From the NCBI GenBank assembly GCA_949130495.1, contig OX422213.1, positions 538,393,467 to 538,457,466 of the forward strand: a stretch of 64,000 bases of DNA, written 5' to 3'. Shown here piece after piece: positions 46,904 to 59,614 of this stretch (position 1 is its first letter; every line of letters starts with the position of its first letter). The position numbers and the translations under genes were made by a program. The stretch comes from Sambucus nigra (Eukaryota > Streptophyta > Magnoliopsida > Dipsacales > Adoxaceae). The notes under the pieces were generated by a model, which saw only the letters and a list, made by a program, of their open reading frames with translations, was not told the origin of the DNA and searched no databases.

Positions 46904-49209
46904 TGTGACACCCTTTAAAATCTAAACTAGATTGATCAGGTCTAAAATATATAATTACAGGAGTCTAAACAATTAAATATCATTTTAAGCATAATGAAAA
47001 TAAAACTAACTACATAAGAATAATAAATGAATGTATGTATAAGAGTAGGTTCATATAACCTTTGACATCATAGTCATATAGGAATAAAATGTAACTCTGA
47101 AATACTACTGTCTAAATAAGAACCAGTTCTCCAGATAGTAGCCGTTACAAATCCAACACGATTGAAAGTAAATATAAATAAAAGAGTGAGAACGCAGGCT
47201 CGTTGCCTACATCCTAAAAGGGAAGCAATTGAAGAATGAATCAATGATGAGGTTGCAGCTGCGGCCTAGATGTTGAAAAGTATAATCAATGACAATGTAA
47301 ACAATAATTTTACGAAGAATAAAGATATAACCGAATTTGGGATACAATAAATAACTTCCCGTTCCCACATGTTATTTTTTAAAAAGTTATTCTCAACCGA
47401 AACAACCTAAAAATCACATATGTCTAATCCTAATCCCATCTGCGACCAATATATTTTTATTTTCCAACTCAAGTAATATTAAGTAGTAGTACGACCATGA
47501 CACGTACAATTAAATTGGACTAATATTTATGTGAGTGCAATCCTGAATATGTACTAGAACTTTGGTACAATCGTGACATGCACCATAATTTAAGCTAATA
47601 ATAATATACGTACAATCCTGATATGTACTTGAAATTAGTACAATCATGACATGCATCATAGTTTGAATAATATAAATACAATCTTTACATGTACTTGAAA
47701 TTGTGTACAATCTTAACATGTACCATGAATTTGAATAGTATAAATACAGTCCTGAAATGTACTTGAAATTGGATATAATTCCAACATGTACCATAAATTT
47801 GAATAATATAAATACAGTCCTGACATGTACTTAAAACTTTTACATTGACTCATAAATTATCAACTAACATATATAATTTATCGTAGATTTATAAGTCATA
47901 GGACTGAATTCTTAAATTAATCTATTTTATTTAGGAATTAAATTTCTCGAAAGAACCAAACTCGTTCGAAAATTTTCCATATTCTCCTTCGATCGAGATC
48001 TATAAAGTCATTCAAACGACATAAAGAACTCATTTAGACAAACCCTCAACTCTCGTTCGAATGAGATTTCCCTAGTCTTCTTCTCCAAGTCTCCAAATCT
48101 GCCATTAATGAATTAACCCACCAAATTTGAAGCAGTACACAACCCCAAACTCATTCTCATTTTACTATAAGTTACTTAACCATATACCCAACCTATAACT
48201 AGGAGTTTTCCATCAATTAAACATGAATATTAGGATAAATTCTCAAATTTATAAGTATGAACCCTAGTTTTCTAAATTGTTAAATTGAGATCATATTCAG
48301 TTCAATTTGTGAATAAGAGAGAGGGATTTTCAATGCTATGTGATTATGAATCTATATTAACAAAATTATTTCCATACACTAATTCAATTAAAGAAAATCA
48401 ATACAGGTTTTCTTATTTTATAACTAAAGGATTAAGGGTTCAATTCTTAGATTAATTAGATAACTAAATTAATTGGGAATTATAATTCTAAATATAATAT
48501 TAAAAGAATCAATGATAATTATCATTATAACATAAACCCTAAATGAAATCTTTAATCTAAGTACACTTACCTTATGATTTTAGGATGAATCCATGCCAAT
48601 TTCTCTAAAATATTCTTCTCCTCTTGAGTGCTTCCTCTTTCTAGCTCTAGGGTTCCTCTCTTTAGCCTCCAGGATGAATTAGATTAACCATATTGAACTC
48701 TTAATCTATTTACCCATGAAATTAGGTATAGGGACCATATAAACCTAATCCCAAATACTACTTTTATAGGTTTGAATACCTAATCCATGTACCATCCTAT
48801 AGGGCTTAAAACTCATTATTTTAAGTCCCGAACGAACATTATAAATGTCCCAAGGGTTTATACAAATTATGAGGCATTTCAACTAATTATTTTAATTCGC
48901 TACAGTTCCAAAATCAATTATTAGATTATTTATTAATTTATCGTGACACGTTATTATAGGAAACTACGTCACAGTCGTTAGCCCCGACATCTAGAGGATA
49001 ATCAAAACAAGGAAATCCTCGATTCCCAAACCCTGACCATTCCATGGTCATTCATAATACATAGTCATTTTAAATATTAAAATTAGTCTGGTTCAATTTT
49101 TAAATTATATAATACATATAATGCATGTATGACAGATATATAGTGACATCACTTGTCATCGTAAGCAATTAAAATAATTTATAATTTAATTAAGTGTAAT
49201 TAAAATACA
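46904..49209 (-). repeat. 3' LTR of the chromovirus
   Basis: 2306 bp, minus strand TGTATTTTAATTACAC ... GGGTGTCACA. Homologous to 55181-55695 plus about 61640-62836. A tandem repeat lies at 47510-47840, and a degenerate CTCGTTCGAATGAG palindrome at 48052-48065. Confidence 0.88.
47510..47840. repeat. About 67-bp tandem repeat in the LTR
   Basis: Units starting TGTACTTGAAATT or a variant recur at about 47550, 47624, 47690, 47759 and 47826, with ACAATC-TGACATG and TTTGAATAATATAAATACA between. This part is missing from the other LTR, where the Sirevirus segment lies. Confidence 0.8.
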
Positions 49210-49223
49210 ATCCCCCCTTTAAA
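49210..49223 (-). other. Polypurine tract of the chromovirus
   Basis: Minus strand TTTAAAGGGGGGAT directly before the 3' LTR start TGTATTTT. Confidence 0.7.
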
Positions 49224-49289
49224 TAAGGAATTTAATTCTCAAAATTCGAATTTATACCTAACTAGAACAGCTCTGGGTATCTCACCTGC

Positions 49290-50560
49290 ATATCGTCCTC
49301 TTACTCCCATGTAGATTCTGACTTATTGCGATGTCCCCACTAAACTCTAACTAATGGCATGACCTTTGTTTTAGTGTTTGATCTTTTCGGTCAAGTATAC
49401 GTTGTGGTTATTCCTCATAGCTCGCATCGGGCTGCAGTTCAATCCTTTCAAGGTCGATATGTTAATGAGACAACTCGTCTATAAAAAATTTCCACAACAT
49501 GGACACATAAAAGACATCGTGAACTCGCTGAAGATGATAGGGTAAGGCAAATCGATATGCCACCAACCCCACCCTATCAAGTATTATAAACGGATTTGAG
49601 TTGTTCCTAATAATGTTCGGCCCAAATATCATATGGTCCCTCGACTCTAACCAATAACCTGGTGAACGACATGGTCGCCCATACATTTCCTTATATGGTT
49701 CCATACCAATAGTGTACTGATGACTATTATTATGGGACAATTCTACCAGTGGTAGGTGTCGATCCCAGTTTCTTTTGAAATCTAACACACAAATCCAAAG
49801 CATGTCCTCCAGAACTTGGTTGACTTTCTCACTTTGACCGTTTGTCTGAGGGTGACATACCGTACTCATATTTAGCTTCACTCCCATAGCCTCCTAGAAA
49901 ACCCCTCCAGAATTAGGAGATGAAAATTTTGTCCCTGTTAGACACAATGTCTAGAGTTACCCCATGAAATTGTATAATCTCTGCCACGAACAACCTGGCA
50001 TACTGCTCTGTGATGAAATCTGTCCGTACTGGAAAGAAATGAGCCACCTTTGTCAATCTATCGATAATGACCTAAATAGAATTATGTCCCCACTAAGACC
50101 TCAACAATCCCATAATAAAGTCTATAGATATACTTTCCCACTTCCAATCGGGAATCTCTATCGACCATAAATATCTGGCTAGTTGTTGGTGTTCCACCTT
50201 TATAATTAACAAATGGTACACTTGGACATAAACTTTGTTATACCTCTCTTCACCCTGATCCAGTAGTAAGATCTCTTTATGTCTTAGTACATATTTTTCC
50301 CTTCAGGGTGTACCACGAACCGTGAACCTCGACCAAACCACCCTTCACAACTCTAGATATGCAGGTACTACCAGCCATTCCTAGAATCTCAGTCATTCGT
50401 ATGCACTAATAGAGAAATAGGAATTCCATTCTCTAAAAGCTCTCTCACTTGCTGTGGACATAAATAATACACACCTTGTGCCAGAATAACGCCTGACACT
50501 ATGGCAGTTGTAATAATCACAACTACCAAGAAGGCATATTTTAAATCCATCTCACCAGTG
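49290..50560 (-). pseudogene. Chromovirus integrase and chromodomain remnant
   Basis: The open piece 49887-49462 reads MGVKLNMSTVCHPQTNGQSE, the integrase core end (FHPQTDGQSE with its Glu), then DMLWICVLDFKRNWDRHLPL and GMEPYKEMYGRPCRSP. After an internal deletion comes ILDRVGLVAYRFALP and HDVFYVSML. Downstream to about 49300 is ELQPDASYEE, PQRILDRKDQTLKQRS, the C-terminal chromodomain start. Upstream, to 50560, are VVHPEGKI, a CTIC zinc-finger trace and a FRSLSIDRQ-type core with stops. Chromodomain plus GPF-like C-terminus is the mark of plant chromoviruses; it targets integration to marked chromatin in active family members. Confidence 0.85.
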
Positions 50561-50636
50561 GCACTCCACCACGCTGGAAAAAGTCAGATAAATCATCCTC
50601 ATATTTTACCTAAAATGCTGTCAACATGACAATTGG

Positions 50637-51900
50637 TCACCGACTCAATTCATCTACTACTACATTCGCTTTCTCTGAATGGTGCTGAATCGAACAGTGG
50701 TAGTCTTTTACAAGTTCGAGTCTATTCTTATGTCTAATATTCAAATCCCGCTGAATGACAAGTACTGAAGACTTTTGTGATAAGAGAACAGTGTGAACTT
50801 CTCGCCTAATTGGTAATGTGTCCAAATATGAAGGGTAAAAACTATCGTTACTAACTCCAAATCGTGCGTAGGATAGTTTCCCTCATGAGACATAAGCTTA
50901 CGGAAAGCATAAGCGATATGTCTCTCTTCCTGCATCTATACACTTGTTAGCCCCAGGAGTGATTCATATATGAAAACCATATACTCAACTCCTCCCTATG
51001 CTAAATCAAGGACATGTGTGTATGTGAGTTTCTCTCTAAGTTCCTCAAATGCGCTGTGACAGTCGGCACTCAATACAAAATGTACCCCCTTTGGGGTGAG
51101 GTGAGTCAGTGGACTGATAATCTTCGAGAACCCTTGAATAAACCTCCTGTAGTACCCCACTAAACCTAAAAAACTCCAAACCTCTGTAGGTGTATAGGGA
51201 TATACCCAATCTAAAACCACACTTACTTTACTAGGATCCACCAAAATCCTAGACCCGGACATTATATGCCCTAAACACTCCACCTTCCAGAGCTAAAATC
51301 CACACTTAGAGGACATGGCATACAATTTGTTCTTCCTAAGCGTATGTAAAACTATCCTCAAATGATATGCATGTTCCTCCTCTGAACATGAATAGATTAA
51401 AATAATAGCAATGAATATGATGACAAAAGGATCCAGACATGGACGAAGGACTCAATTTATTAGGTCCATAAACATTGCTGTCATGTTGGTCCACTCCAAT
51501 GGCATGACTCAAAACTCATAAGATCCGTAGCGCATAATGAAGGTTGTCTTCATAATTTCCTCCTCCCAAATATGTAATTAATGATATCCCAAGTGCAAAT
51601 CAATCTTGGAAAAGAACAACGCGCTCCTCAATTGATCAAACAAGTCATTGATATGTGGAAACATATACCCACTACGCATTGTGACCTTATTTAGCTCCCG
51701 ATAATCCACACATAATCAAGTGAACCATCTTTCTTATTCATAAATAACATTGGATCTTGTCATGGATATGTAATCCTCTGTGTGAACCCCTGTCTTAGTA
51801 ATTGTTGAATCTGCTCACGCATCTTCAAAGGAGTCATCCGATATGGTGCCCTCGCAATGGGCCTGACGCCAAATCTACTACTAGACAATAAGTATCAAGT
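50637..51900 (-). pseudogene. Chromovirus RT and RNase H remnant
   Basis: RT starts near 51870 (IARAPYRMTPLKMREQIQQL, LRQGF, then KKDGSLDY). The catalytic FIDDILIYS box reads FIAIILIYS: both aspartates are changed (codons at 51409-51404). The connection domain is a clean frame at 51283-50996 (CLGHIMSGSRILVDPSKVSV, SFLGLVGYYRRFIQGFSKII, SPLTHLT). RNase H follows at 50935-50637 (RHIAYAFRKL, HEGNYPTHDLELV, then NVVVDELSR). Loss of both catalytic residues means the RT cannot polymerise DNA. Confidence 0.87.
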
Positions 51901-52700
51901 TCAATGATACAGTGACCTCCTTAGACGAGGTTGCATTTATATAATACAAGTGTGTGCTAGACCTTTCCTTGAGCCTATGCATAACAACTATGAACATCTC
52001 CTGATCGGGAATAACAAATGTGATCGCCTTCCTGCTTTAATCTATCCATGCTTGATACTGAGATAACCAATCCATACCCAATATGACATCATATGTCGAC
52101 ATATATGAAAGTAATAAGTCTACGAAAAACACAATCGGATGATCTCTACTGCCACACCTCTACAAACCTGACGTAAAGTAGCACCCCTACCCGTTGATGT
52201 CTCCGCACATAAATTAAACTCAATAATAATCACTCTATGTCACGAAATCATAGTAAACACAACACTACTAAAAGAATGAGAACTCAACGGGGTCAAAATA
52301 AGACTCATACACGCGAGCCCAAAGTATAATTGTAACCATCCACCGGTGGTAAATCTAATAACACTGCTTGCACTAAAGCATCTACTAACTAATTGTCCTA
52401 ACTCATCACAAGCGTGAAACATTCTTTTTAAGAAACATATCAAAATGACAGCTCTACCAGTGGCGCTACTGACTTTGTCATACTGCTAAAATTATTTATG
52501 TCAGCCTTACTCTCATTGGTCGTGGCCCCATTGGTCATACTATTATTAGCTATACTAGCCCAAAATAAATATGATTTTATGCTACTAGAATCTCTTAGGG
52601 TCTTGGTGCGATTCCTTACGCAGGTGAGGTCCTCCTTAGTTTGGGATACCGCTACACCAAATCTAGTCCTTCACACCTAATCCGATACCAATATTATCGA
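51901..52700 (-). pseudogene. Chromovirus protease region remnant
   Basis: Minus-strand fragments between gag and RT. The piece 52443-52240 includes FTTGGWLQLYFGLACMS. Downstream fragments include MMSYWVWIGYLSIKHG (like ILGMDWL--h-A), which normally follows the aspartic protease. The active-site D-S/T-G loop is not clear. Heavily decayed. Confidence 0.55.
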
Positions 52701-53035
52701 TCTTAGAAACTCTGTTCTTCAGATGTTTAAATGATTATGGGGATGTAAAATGGTAACTTCCATCATCTAGGCGCTACTGGTGAAGGATGCTCACCAAAAA
52801 ATGTCAACCAAATCCATTAAAATCTTTTACTAACACCAAAAAGCTTTTCAAATAGTTTTAGATAATGCAAAAATATTTATTTACTTCTGTATTAATCTCT
52901 CCCAGTGCAGAAAGAGAAAGATAATTGAACTTCCCCTCCTATTGGATACCACACGGTCGCCCTGATGAGGTTTCAAAAATATACATCTCGTGTTGTTACG
53001 GATAATGAGTGGAAGTATTTCCCTTCAAACCTTAC

Positions 53036-55140
53036 CACTACATCAAATCTGCCTCATTGTCATGGTCATTGACCTTGACAAGTTGGACTTGTCAAGATCA
53101 ATGACCGTGATAATTCTGGAGGTGATAACTTTTGTTATCACGGACTTGTCACGGTCTTTGACCTTGACAAGCTTTGTCACGGTCAAAGGCATGACAAACT
53201 CGTGACAGCCTTTTAAAAATTATCATGGTCATTGACCGTGACAAGTTTGTGACAAAGAAAACTTGTCACGATCAATGACCGTGACAAATTTGGGCAGAAT
53301 TTAAAAAAAATCTGCTGGCAGTTTGGCCACTGCTCAGCAGTATATTTGTACCTGTTATAGAAAAATTGTACCTATTTAGATAGCATATATCCAAATAAAA
53401 TAGAAACAATGCACCAAATCATTACATATATAATTCCATATCCAAACCAAAATGTAACAAATCAAAACAATAGAAATATAATCCAAGTGTCGAGATAAAA
53501 TAGATACAAATAATGTCATGTGGTAAGTTTGAGGAGGAAGTAAGGCCACAAGAAAAATGCATTGAGACACCCCTGAATATGCATCATATCGCATTATTCG
53601 TGTAGCCATAATGGGGCATTCTCCTTTCGGGTTATCACGTGCATGATGAGCACCTTTGTCTCAATGTCTTGAAGTGCACATCCATGAACCAACATGCCTT
53701 GGACGGTATTTGGGTCCCTCACCCCCCTCCCTATCCGCTTGACATCAAATACGTCGATTATAAACACGCTCGGCCAACTAATTGTTGAGATAGGCCACTC
53801 GACGGGCGCCAAGTAGGGTACTGGATCACCAATCAGTGAGTCTGCATGTGTCAGCGATGAAGCAACGATGTCCACATCCTCATCCTCCTCTACCACCTTC
53901 TCCTTCCCCTTCCCCTTGACCTTTTCTCCCAATGAACGCTTCACGAATGAGAACATATCTTGGACGTCTCCTCCAACCTTGATAGCTTCGCGTTATGCGA
54001 GTCCACTTGACAAGCCAACCCAGTGTTGCTTGTTTCCAATTCGACGATCCTAGATTTATCCACCCGTGAGCTCACCCCCTTGTCCTCCCCTTGCGATCAA
54101 TGCCAAGCACGTGGCTGAGTGCGTCCGTGGATAAAGATGCATTGTCGGCATCAGATTGCGACTCATGCGCTTCCTTAAGCTTTACCTGAAATGACAAAAA
54201 ATCACACGATTAGTTAAATAAGTAAATAAAAAAATTATAACGTAATTAATAAAAAGTAAACTGCCGAATACTTACAATCATGGCCGCGACGATCGAGGAC
54301 ACCTCCTTATCCTTACCCTTCTTCGTTCGAATTGGCACATAGGCATCGAGCCTATGTGGCTACCCCCAAGGCCACTCCCCATCCCCTGAAATAAAATAAT
54401 GCAAAATTAGTACCAGGCGCGCAAAGTAAAATAATGCAGAATAACATATTTATGTAATTATAGAAAAATAAAAACTCACCATCATCTTATGCTCCACCTC
54501 GGCGTAAGACGTCCGATCGGAGTAGTGTACGTCCGTATTTTTTGCCCGATTTTTCCTCCTCGATTGGTGAGATGCCAATTATCGCTCCTCGATCTCATTA
54601 TCAATGAACTTTTACTATTTGTGCCAATGAGTTCGGCTCCTTCGACGAGACGGACTCTTGCATTCTGATAATGGAGTCTCGGGTCTTCCCAAAGTATCAA
54701 CCCCATAAAATTTTCTTCTATGTCTTGTGTTGCTTCCTCAACTGCTGTAAAATAAAATCGCGGAGTTCTAGAGCCAAGCTGAATTACTCCTGTCAAACAA
54801 ATACAATGTTAGTTAGGAATAAATATAAATATAAATATGAATTGTTCCTGTCAAAAGTGACATTTTTGTCTTTTTTGTGTGGTATACACTAATCACATAC
54901 TAATGGTCTCATGACCAAAGTTCCCTAACTCCCTATCGAAGTCAACCTCATGCATGGGATATTTCACAAAGGAAATCCAAATAAGGAACCCTCCTGATAC
55001 ACTTCGATTGATTAGAATCGTTCATCTGGAACCATGGCATGAAATCTCCTAAGCGGTCGTCGTCATACATAGTAAAAATACTAAACGATAAGAGTGTAAA
55101 GTAATCAATGAAAAAAATGCAGAAAAGATACGGACGCACT
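53036..55140 (-). mobile_element. CACTA remnant with Ptta/En-Spm transposase-like gene
   Basis: The left end starts CACTACATCAAATC (53036), followed by about 240 bp of subterminal GGTCAATGACC palindromes. The minus-strand gene is read right to left. 54796-54482 reads PRLHYQNARVRLVEGAELIG then, in a shifted frame, NRAKNTDVHYSDRTSYAEVE (like N-RAK---H--G-kSFA--rHE). After a gap come RLDAYVPIRTKKGKDKEVSS, DASLSTDALSHVLGIDRKGR-like text near 54140-54080, and a C-terminal frame 53956-53594 with LVHGCALQDIETKVLIMHVI. This is the plant Ptta/En-Spm (Transposase_24) accessory protein pattern. No right terminus (TTTGATGTAGTG) is present, so the element is truncated. It stands where the chromovirus gag should be. 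Confidence 0.75.
53050..53290. repeat. GGTCAATGACC palindromic subterminal repeats
   Basis: At least eight variants of TTGTCACGGTCAATGACCGT and its reverse complement, forming near-perfect palindromes up to about 24 bp. This arrangement is typical of a CACTA subterminal region. Confidence 0.85.
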
Positions 55141-55160
55141 TAAGATCCCTAGGACACTAG

Positions 55161-55178
55161 AACCCAACTCTAATACTA
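55161..55178 (-). other. Primer-binding site of the chromovirus, decayed Met type
   Basis: Minus strand TAGTATTAGAGTTGGGTT, two bases inside the 5' LTR. It resembles TGGTATCAGAGC plus the commonly following TTGGGTT, with C/G to T/A transitions expected of methylation-driven decay. Confidence 0.65.
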
Positions 55179-55732
55179 AATGTGACACCCCATAAAATTT
55201 AAACAGATTGATCAGGTCTAAAATATATAATTACATAAGTCTAAACAATTAAATATCATTCCTAGCATCGTGAAAAAAAATTTAACTACATTAGAATAAT
55301 AAATGAATACATGAATAAGAGTAAACTCATACATACAGTACTCTGCAAATAGTAGCCACTACAGATCCAGCACGATTAAAAGTAAATATAAATAAAAGAG
55401 TGAGAATGCAAGCTCGACACCTACATACTAGAAGAGAAGAAACTAAAGAAGGGATCAGTTAGATGAATCAGTGATCAGGTGGAAGCTACGACCTAGAACC
55501 TGAAAAGTATTATCAATAAAAACATAAATAAAAAGTCTTTGAAGAATAAAGAGTTAATCATATTTAGGATAAAATAAATAACTACACATTCTATTCCCGT
55601 ATTTTAGTTGCTTTTAAGTTATTCCTAACCCAAACAACCTAGAAATCACATATGTTTAATCCCAACCCTATCTGAGCCCAACATATTTTTTGGAAAATGC
55701 GAGTCTTTCTAACTCAATGCTCTTATACCACT

Positions 55733-57340
55733 TGTTGGTGCGCGAGGCCCCCAATTTTTAAATTATTTACTATAAAAAGATAATTTCCTTTAAAGATGTG
55801 GAAGCGGAGATGGTTCTCACAAATTGACTAATTTTAATTTCTGTTCAAATTAAAATTAAACAAAGTGAAATAAATTTAAACACACACATATTTTTAATTT
55901 CACTTAAACCAACTTAATTTAACCCAAGTCCTAGAAATTTGCCTAAGTCATATTTTCAATATTACTAAGTTAGGCCAAACCAATTTTATCAAATTAAGTG
56001 ACGACTTGAATTAAATTAACATAAACACTACCCAAATTAATTTTGCACCGAATTAAACAAGTAGTGATTTAAACCAATTTTAACTTTTTACCTAAGCATG
56101 CGTTTTAGGTGAGTTTTGCAAAAGATAAAATAAACAATGAATCACTACGCCGCGATGTACGAGGAAAAATCCACAACGGGAAAAAACCTCGGACGACCCT
56201 AGCCTTAAGTCCACTAAGTATGGTTTTACAATTACAAGTCAGATGACTTACTTCCTCGACTCGACCCCTTTTAAGCCTTGACGCGTCTTCTTTTAAACAC
56301 CTCCGCCTAGTCGACAACCCCGAAGCTCCACCGAAATCTTGGGATTCACCAATGAGACATAGGTACACCGTCAACCACACATGGTGCCTTTCACCATATG
56401 AGAATGCTACATTAAAAAAAACTTCTTCTTCTTTGAGGGATTTAGAAGTAAACCCAAACAATCTATTCAATGCGATAGAGAAAACCCAGTGCCAAACACT
56501 CCAAGCAAGATGTATATATATTGAAACTTGGAATAAACAAACTATGAGTGTAAAACAGAAGTGTTTTAAGATTTTTTTCTTTGAAAAACGAACACTCAAA
56601 CTTGAACTTTTACCGTTTGGAAGTTTTCTCTCAAACTCTCTCTTAGAGATGGAAAGATGTGAAAAAGTTAATCCAAAAATGTTGGTTCCCGCACTAATAA
56701 AATCTGGCAAAAGGTAGAGGGGAATAGTTGTTGGAAAAGTAGGAAAACTGTCAAAAACTACCAAATAAACTTTCCCGCCAAAACTCGTTTGAACGACTTT
56801 TGGTTCGAACGGATTTACTAACGAGGTTCCAGAATAAAAAAAGGAAAATCTTCAGAAATCTCGTTCGAACAACAAGGCATCTCGTTCAAACGAGATGTCA
56901 GTTAGTTCGAACGACCTGGCAATCTTGTTCGAACGAGATTCCAGTGTGGATCGAACGACGTGTCAGAAAAATAAAATATTAATTTTAAGCCCAAAACTTT
57001 TATGGAAAGTTCTAAAAAATAGTTTTTCGAGTAAACAAAGTCGTTAAAATTAATTTATAAAAATTATAAATTACACCCAATTAACTATTGTTCCAAGCTC
57101 CTATATATATATTAAAATGTATTCATATCTTAGGAGCAATGGAACCATGTTGATGATGTAGAACCGAGGCACAATAAACCGACATTTGATGAAGCTTTAT
57201 AAACTTGGCCGCTACGTCTTCAACTTTAGTATGTCATAGGCTTGAAGGATGGTTAAGTATTCTATCCTATGACTCAAACGCTTTTGTCCGAAATTGAGCC
57301 AAAACTACAAAGGACTCAATTGAAAATTTGTGTCCTTACA
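55733..57340 (-). repeat. Sirevirus LTR (3', complete)
   Basis: 1608 bp, minus strand TGTAAGGACACAAATTTTC ... CTCGCGCACCAACA. Homologous to 60515-61635. It carries CTCGTTCGAACGAG-type palindromes at 56780-56960. A PBS-like TGGTATAAGAGC (minus, 55730-55719) lies just outside it, where flanking host DNA is expected. Confidence 0.85.
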
Positions 57341-57354
57341 AATCTCCCCCTTTG
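57341..57354 (-). other. Polypurine tract of the Sirevirus derivative
   Basis: Minus strand CAAAGGGGGAGATT directly before the LTR start TGTAAGGACAC, the classic Sirevirus arrangement. Confidence 0.8.
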
Positions 57355-58018
57355 GATATTCCCGGACAAAAACCAACAAAAATCCTAAAGGGCCGTCAAA
57401 CTCTACTAGACTGACAAAAATATCCCACCCAAAATAAAAATACAATGCTTGACTCAAACAACCCAAGGATCAATACCTTTGCCGACGATGAAAATTGCCA
57501 CTTAGAAGAATTCCTGCACACTTAAGCACCCTATTAAACGCATAGGGAATATCAAGAATATTAAATGGATAAAATATACTCCTCCTAAATTAATTCTCCC
57601 CTTTATCAACTGTGATCTACCTTAGAAGGTCGCGACTCCCCCTAAGCTAAATTTCCCCCAAACTAAGATATGAGTACAATAGGAATAAACTCCATTTCTC
57701 CCCCGATCATTCTCCCCCTTTTTGTTCAGGAATAGGCAAAGGATAACAAACTAATTTAGACATGATGCTTAGAGTGATAAGAACATGAAAGCATATGGGA
57801 AACAAAAGCACAATCTAATCCATGCAAATAATAACGGATACTAACTAAGATGCAAGAAAATGATACCAATATGATACATAACTATTAAGCATGTGATATC
57901 AACAAAGAATGCAACAAGACAGATACCAAGTATGAATTAAATCATAGAAGGACTAGAAAGCAAAGCAAAGACCAAAAAAAATATCATATATGTACATAAT
58001 CTAGATATACCAAAGATG

Positions 58019-58019
58019 C

Positions 58020-58082
<63 letters not shown>
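58019..58082. repeat. (CA)n(TA)n microsatellite
   Basis: About 24 CA units followed by about 8 TA units in the noncoding part of the Sirevirus derivative. Confidence 0.97.
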
Positions 58083-58098
58083 AACATACAAATGACAC

Positions 58099-58551
58099 AA
58101 AATAATATAAACTTTTTACACTCGTATGGCAAAAATGTGTCATACGGAAACGAAAGTGTTGGGGTGTGAACTAAAAACAATTAAATTTAGACCCAATCAC
58201 TTAAAACATGTTCACGAAGTTCTCAATTTATTGCAAACTTCATCACATTTGAATATAACCTCATGTTATAATATAGATTACACTCAATGAACAAACATAC
58301 AATTAAATTTAGACCCAATCACTTAAAACATGTTCATCACATTTGAAAATAATATAAGCTTTTCACACTCGTATGGCAAAAATGTGTCATATGGAAACGA
58401 AAGTGTTGGGGTTTGAACTAAAAACAATTAAATTTAGACCCAATCACTTAAAACATGTTCACGAAGTTCTCAATTGATTGCAAACTTCATCACATTTGAA
58501 TATAACCTCATGTGATAATATAGATTGAACTCAATGAACAAACATACACAG
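58099..58551. repeat. 247-bp-spaced duplication (about 205 bp each)
   Basis: The segment from AAAATAATATAA through ACTCAATGAACAAACATAC occurs at 58099-58299 and 58346-58551 with few differences. The spacer repeats the ATTTAGACCCAATCACTTAA part a third time. Confidence 0.9.
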
Positions 58552-59614
58552 TGCATACAAGCCTAGACTTTTATTGATTCTACAAACCAATAGAGTCATG
58601 ACATTGAAAGTACAACTAGGATAAACGGACATTGTGCAAACCGTTGATATACCATCCAATCTCCCTCAATAAGCATATATATTTGAATGAATATATCAAA
58701 CAAAAATAGGCCTTGGCCATTATTTTTCTTTTTAATGCCATAATTCTATTTTTAGGTCTTTGGACCACGTATTTCTTATAGGTCCAAACAAACGGTGGCT
58801 TTTGATTCGTAAAGGATAATAATTCCTTTCGGAGCCCTTCCTAGTGAACATTTATATATAGTATTTTTATATCTTCACAAATTTCACGTGCAACGGATTT
58901 TGACATGCACTAGTCCTCCTAGGTCACAAGTGTATAGATGACAAAATTGGTAGGAGAACACTTCACAAAGCTCAAATATGACATGTGACGATTAACATTT
59001 CGAAAGAGCTCGTGCATGTGTGAATTGAGGCATATAAAAATAGAATCCATTATATCAACACAAAATTCAACTACTCCATGTAAGCATGGTAAAGAACATA
59101 ATAAGTATTGGAAATCTAAACCAAAAGTTCTAGCCACATCGGAGAGAAAAAGATGGGATTCTAACACAAGTGTATGCCATATAGAGTGTATCAACCTAAA
59201 ATACACAAAAAAATCTCTTTGAGTTTTTTGACTTTTTAAACCAAAAATGAAAATATTTACTCAAAAGACACACAAAAATCATTTGTATTTTTCAATAATC
59301 TTAAATTACTTAAAAAGATAAAATGCAAATGATAAAAAAAATCTTTTTGTATTTTTCATTTAATGGAAACAAAAATGAAGGAAATATAATACAAAAGATA
59401 AACAAAAATCATTATTCTAGCATGTGATTAAGCATGGAGCATAGACTAGAACATGACGAAACATGCATACACCTGGCAATGATATATAATATGAAGCACA
59501 AAAATCTAGAGTACGCAAACAAAACTAGCACATTTAACCTTTAGATTTAGTAAGGGAGGTTTCATGTGAAAGCAAATGATAATCAACAAATCTAATATCT
59601 AGGGCATTTAAAAA

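Noticed and set aside
53376..53609. 77-codon minus-strand frame at the CACTA remnant
   Set aside because: Hydrophobic, low-complexity, downstream of the Ptta-like stop; probably 3' noncoding sequence.
57937..58143. Open frame with a VCVCVC run
   Set aside because: Translation of the CA/TA microsatellite.
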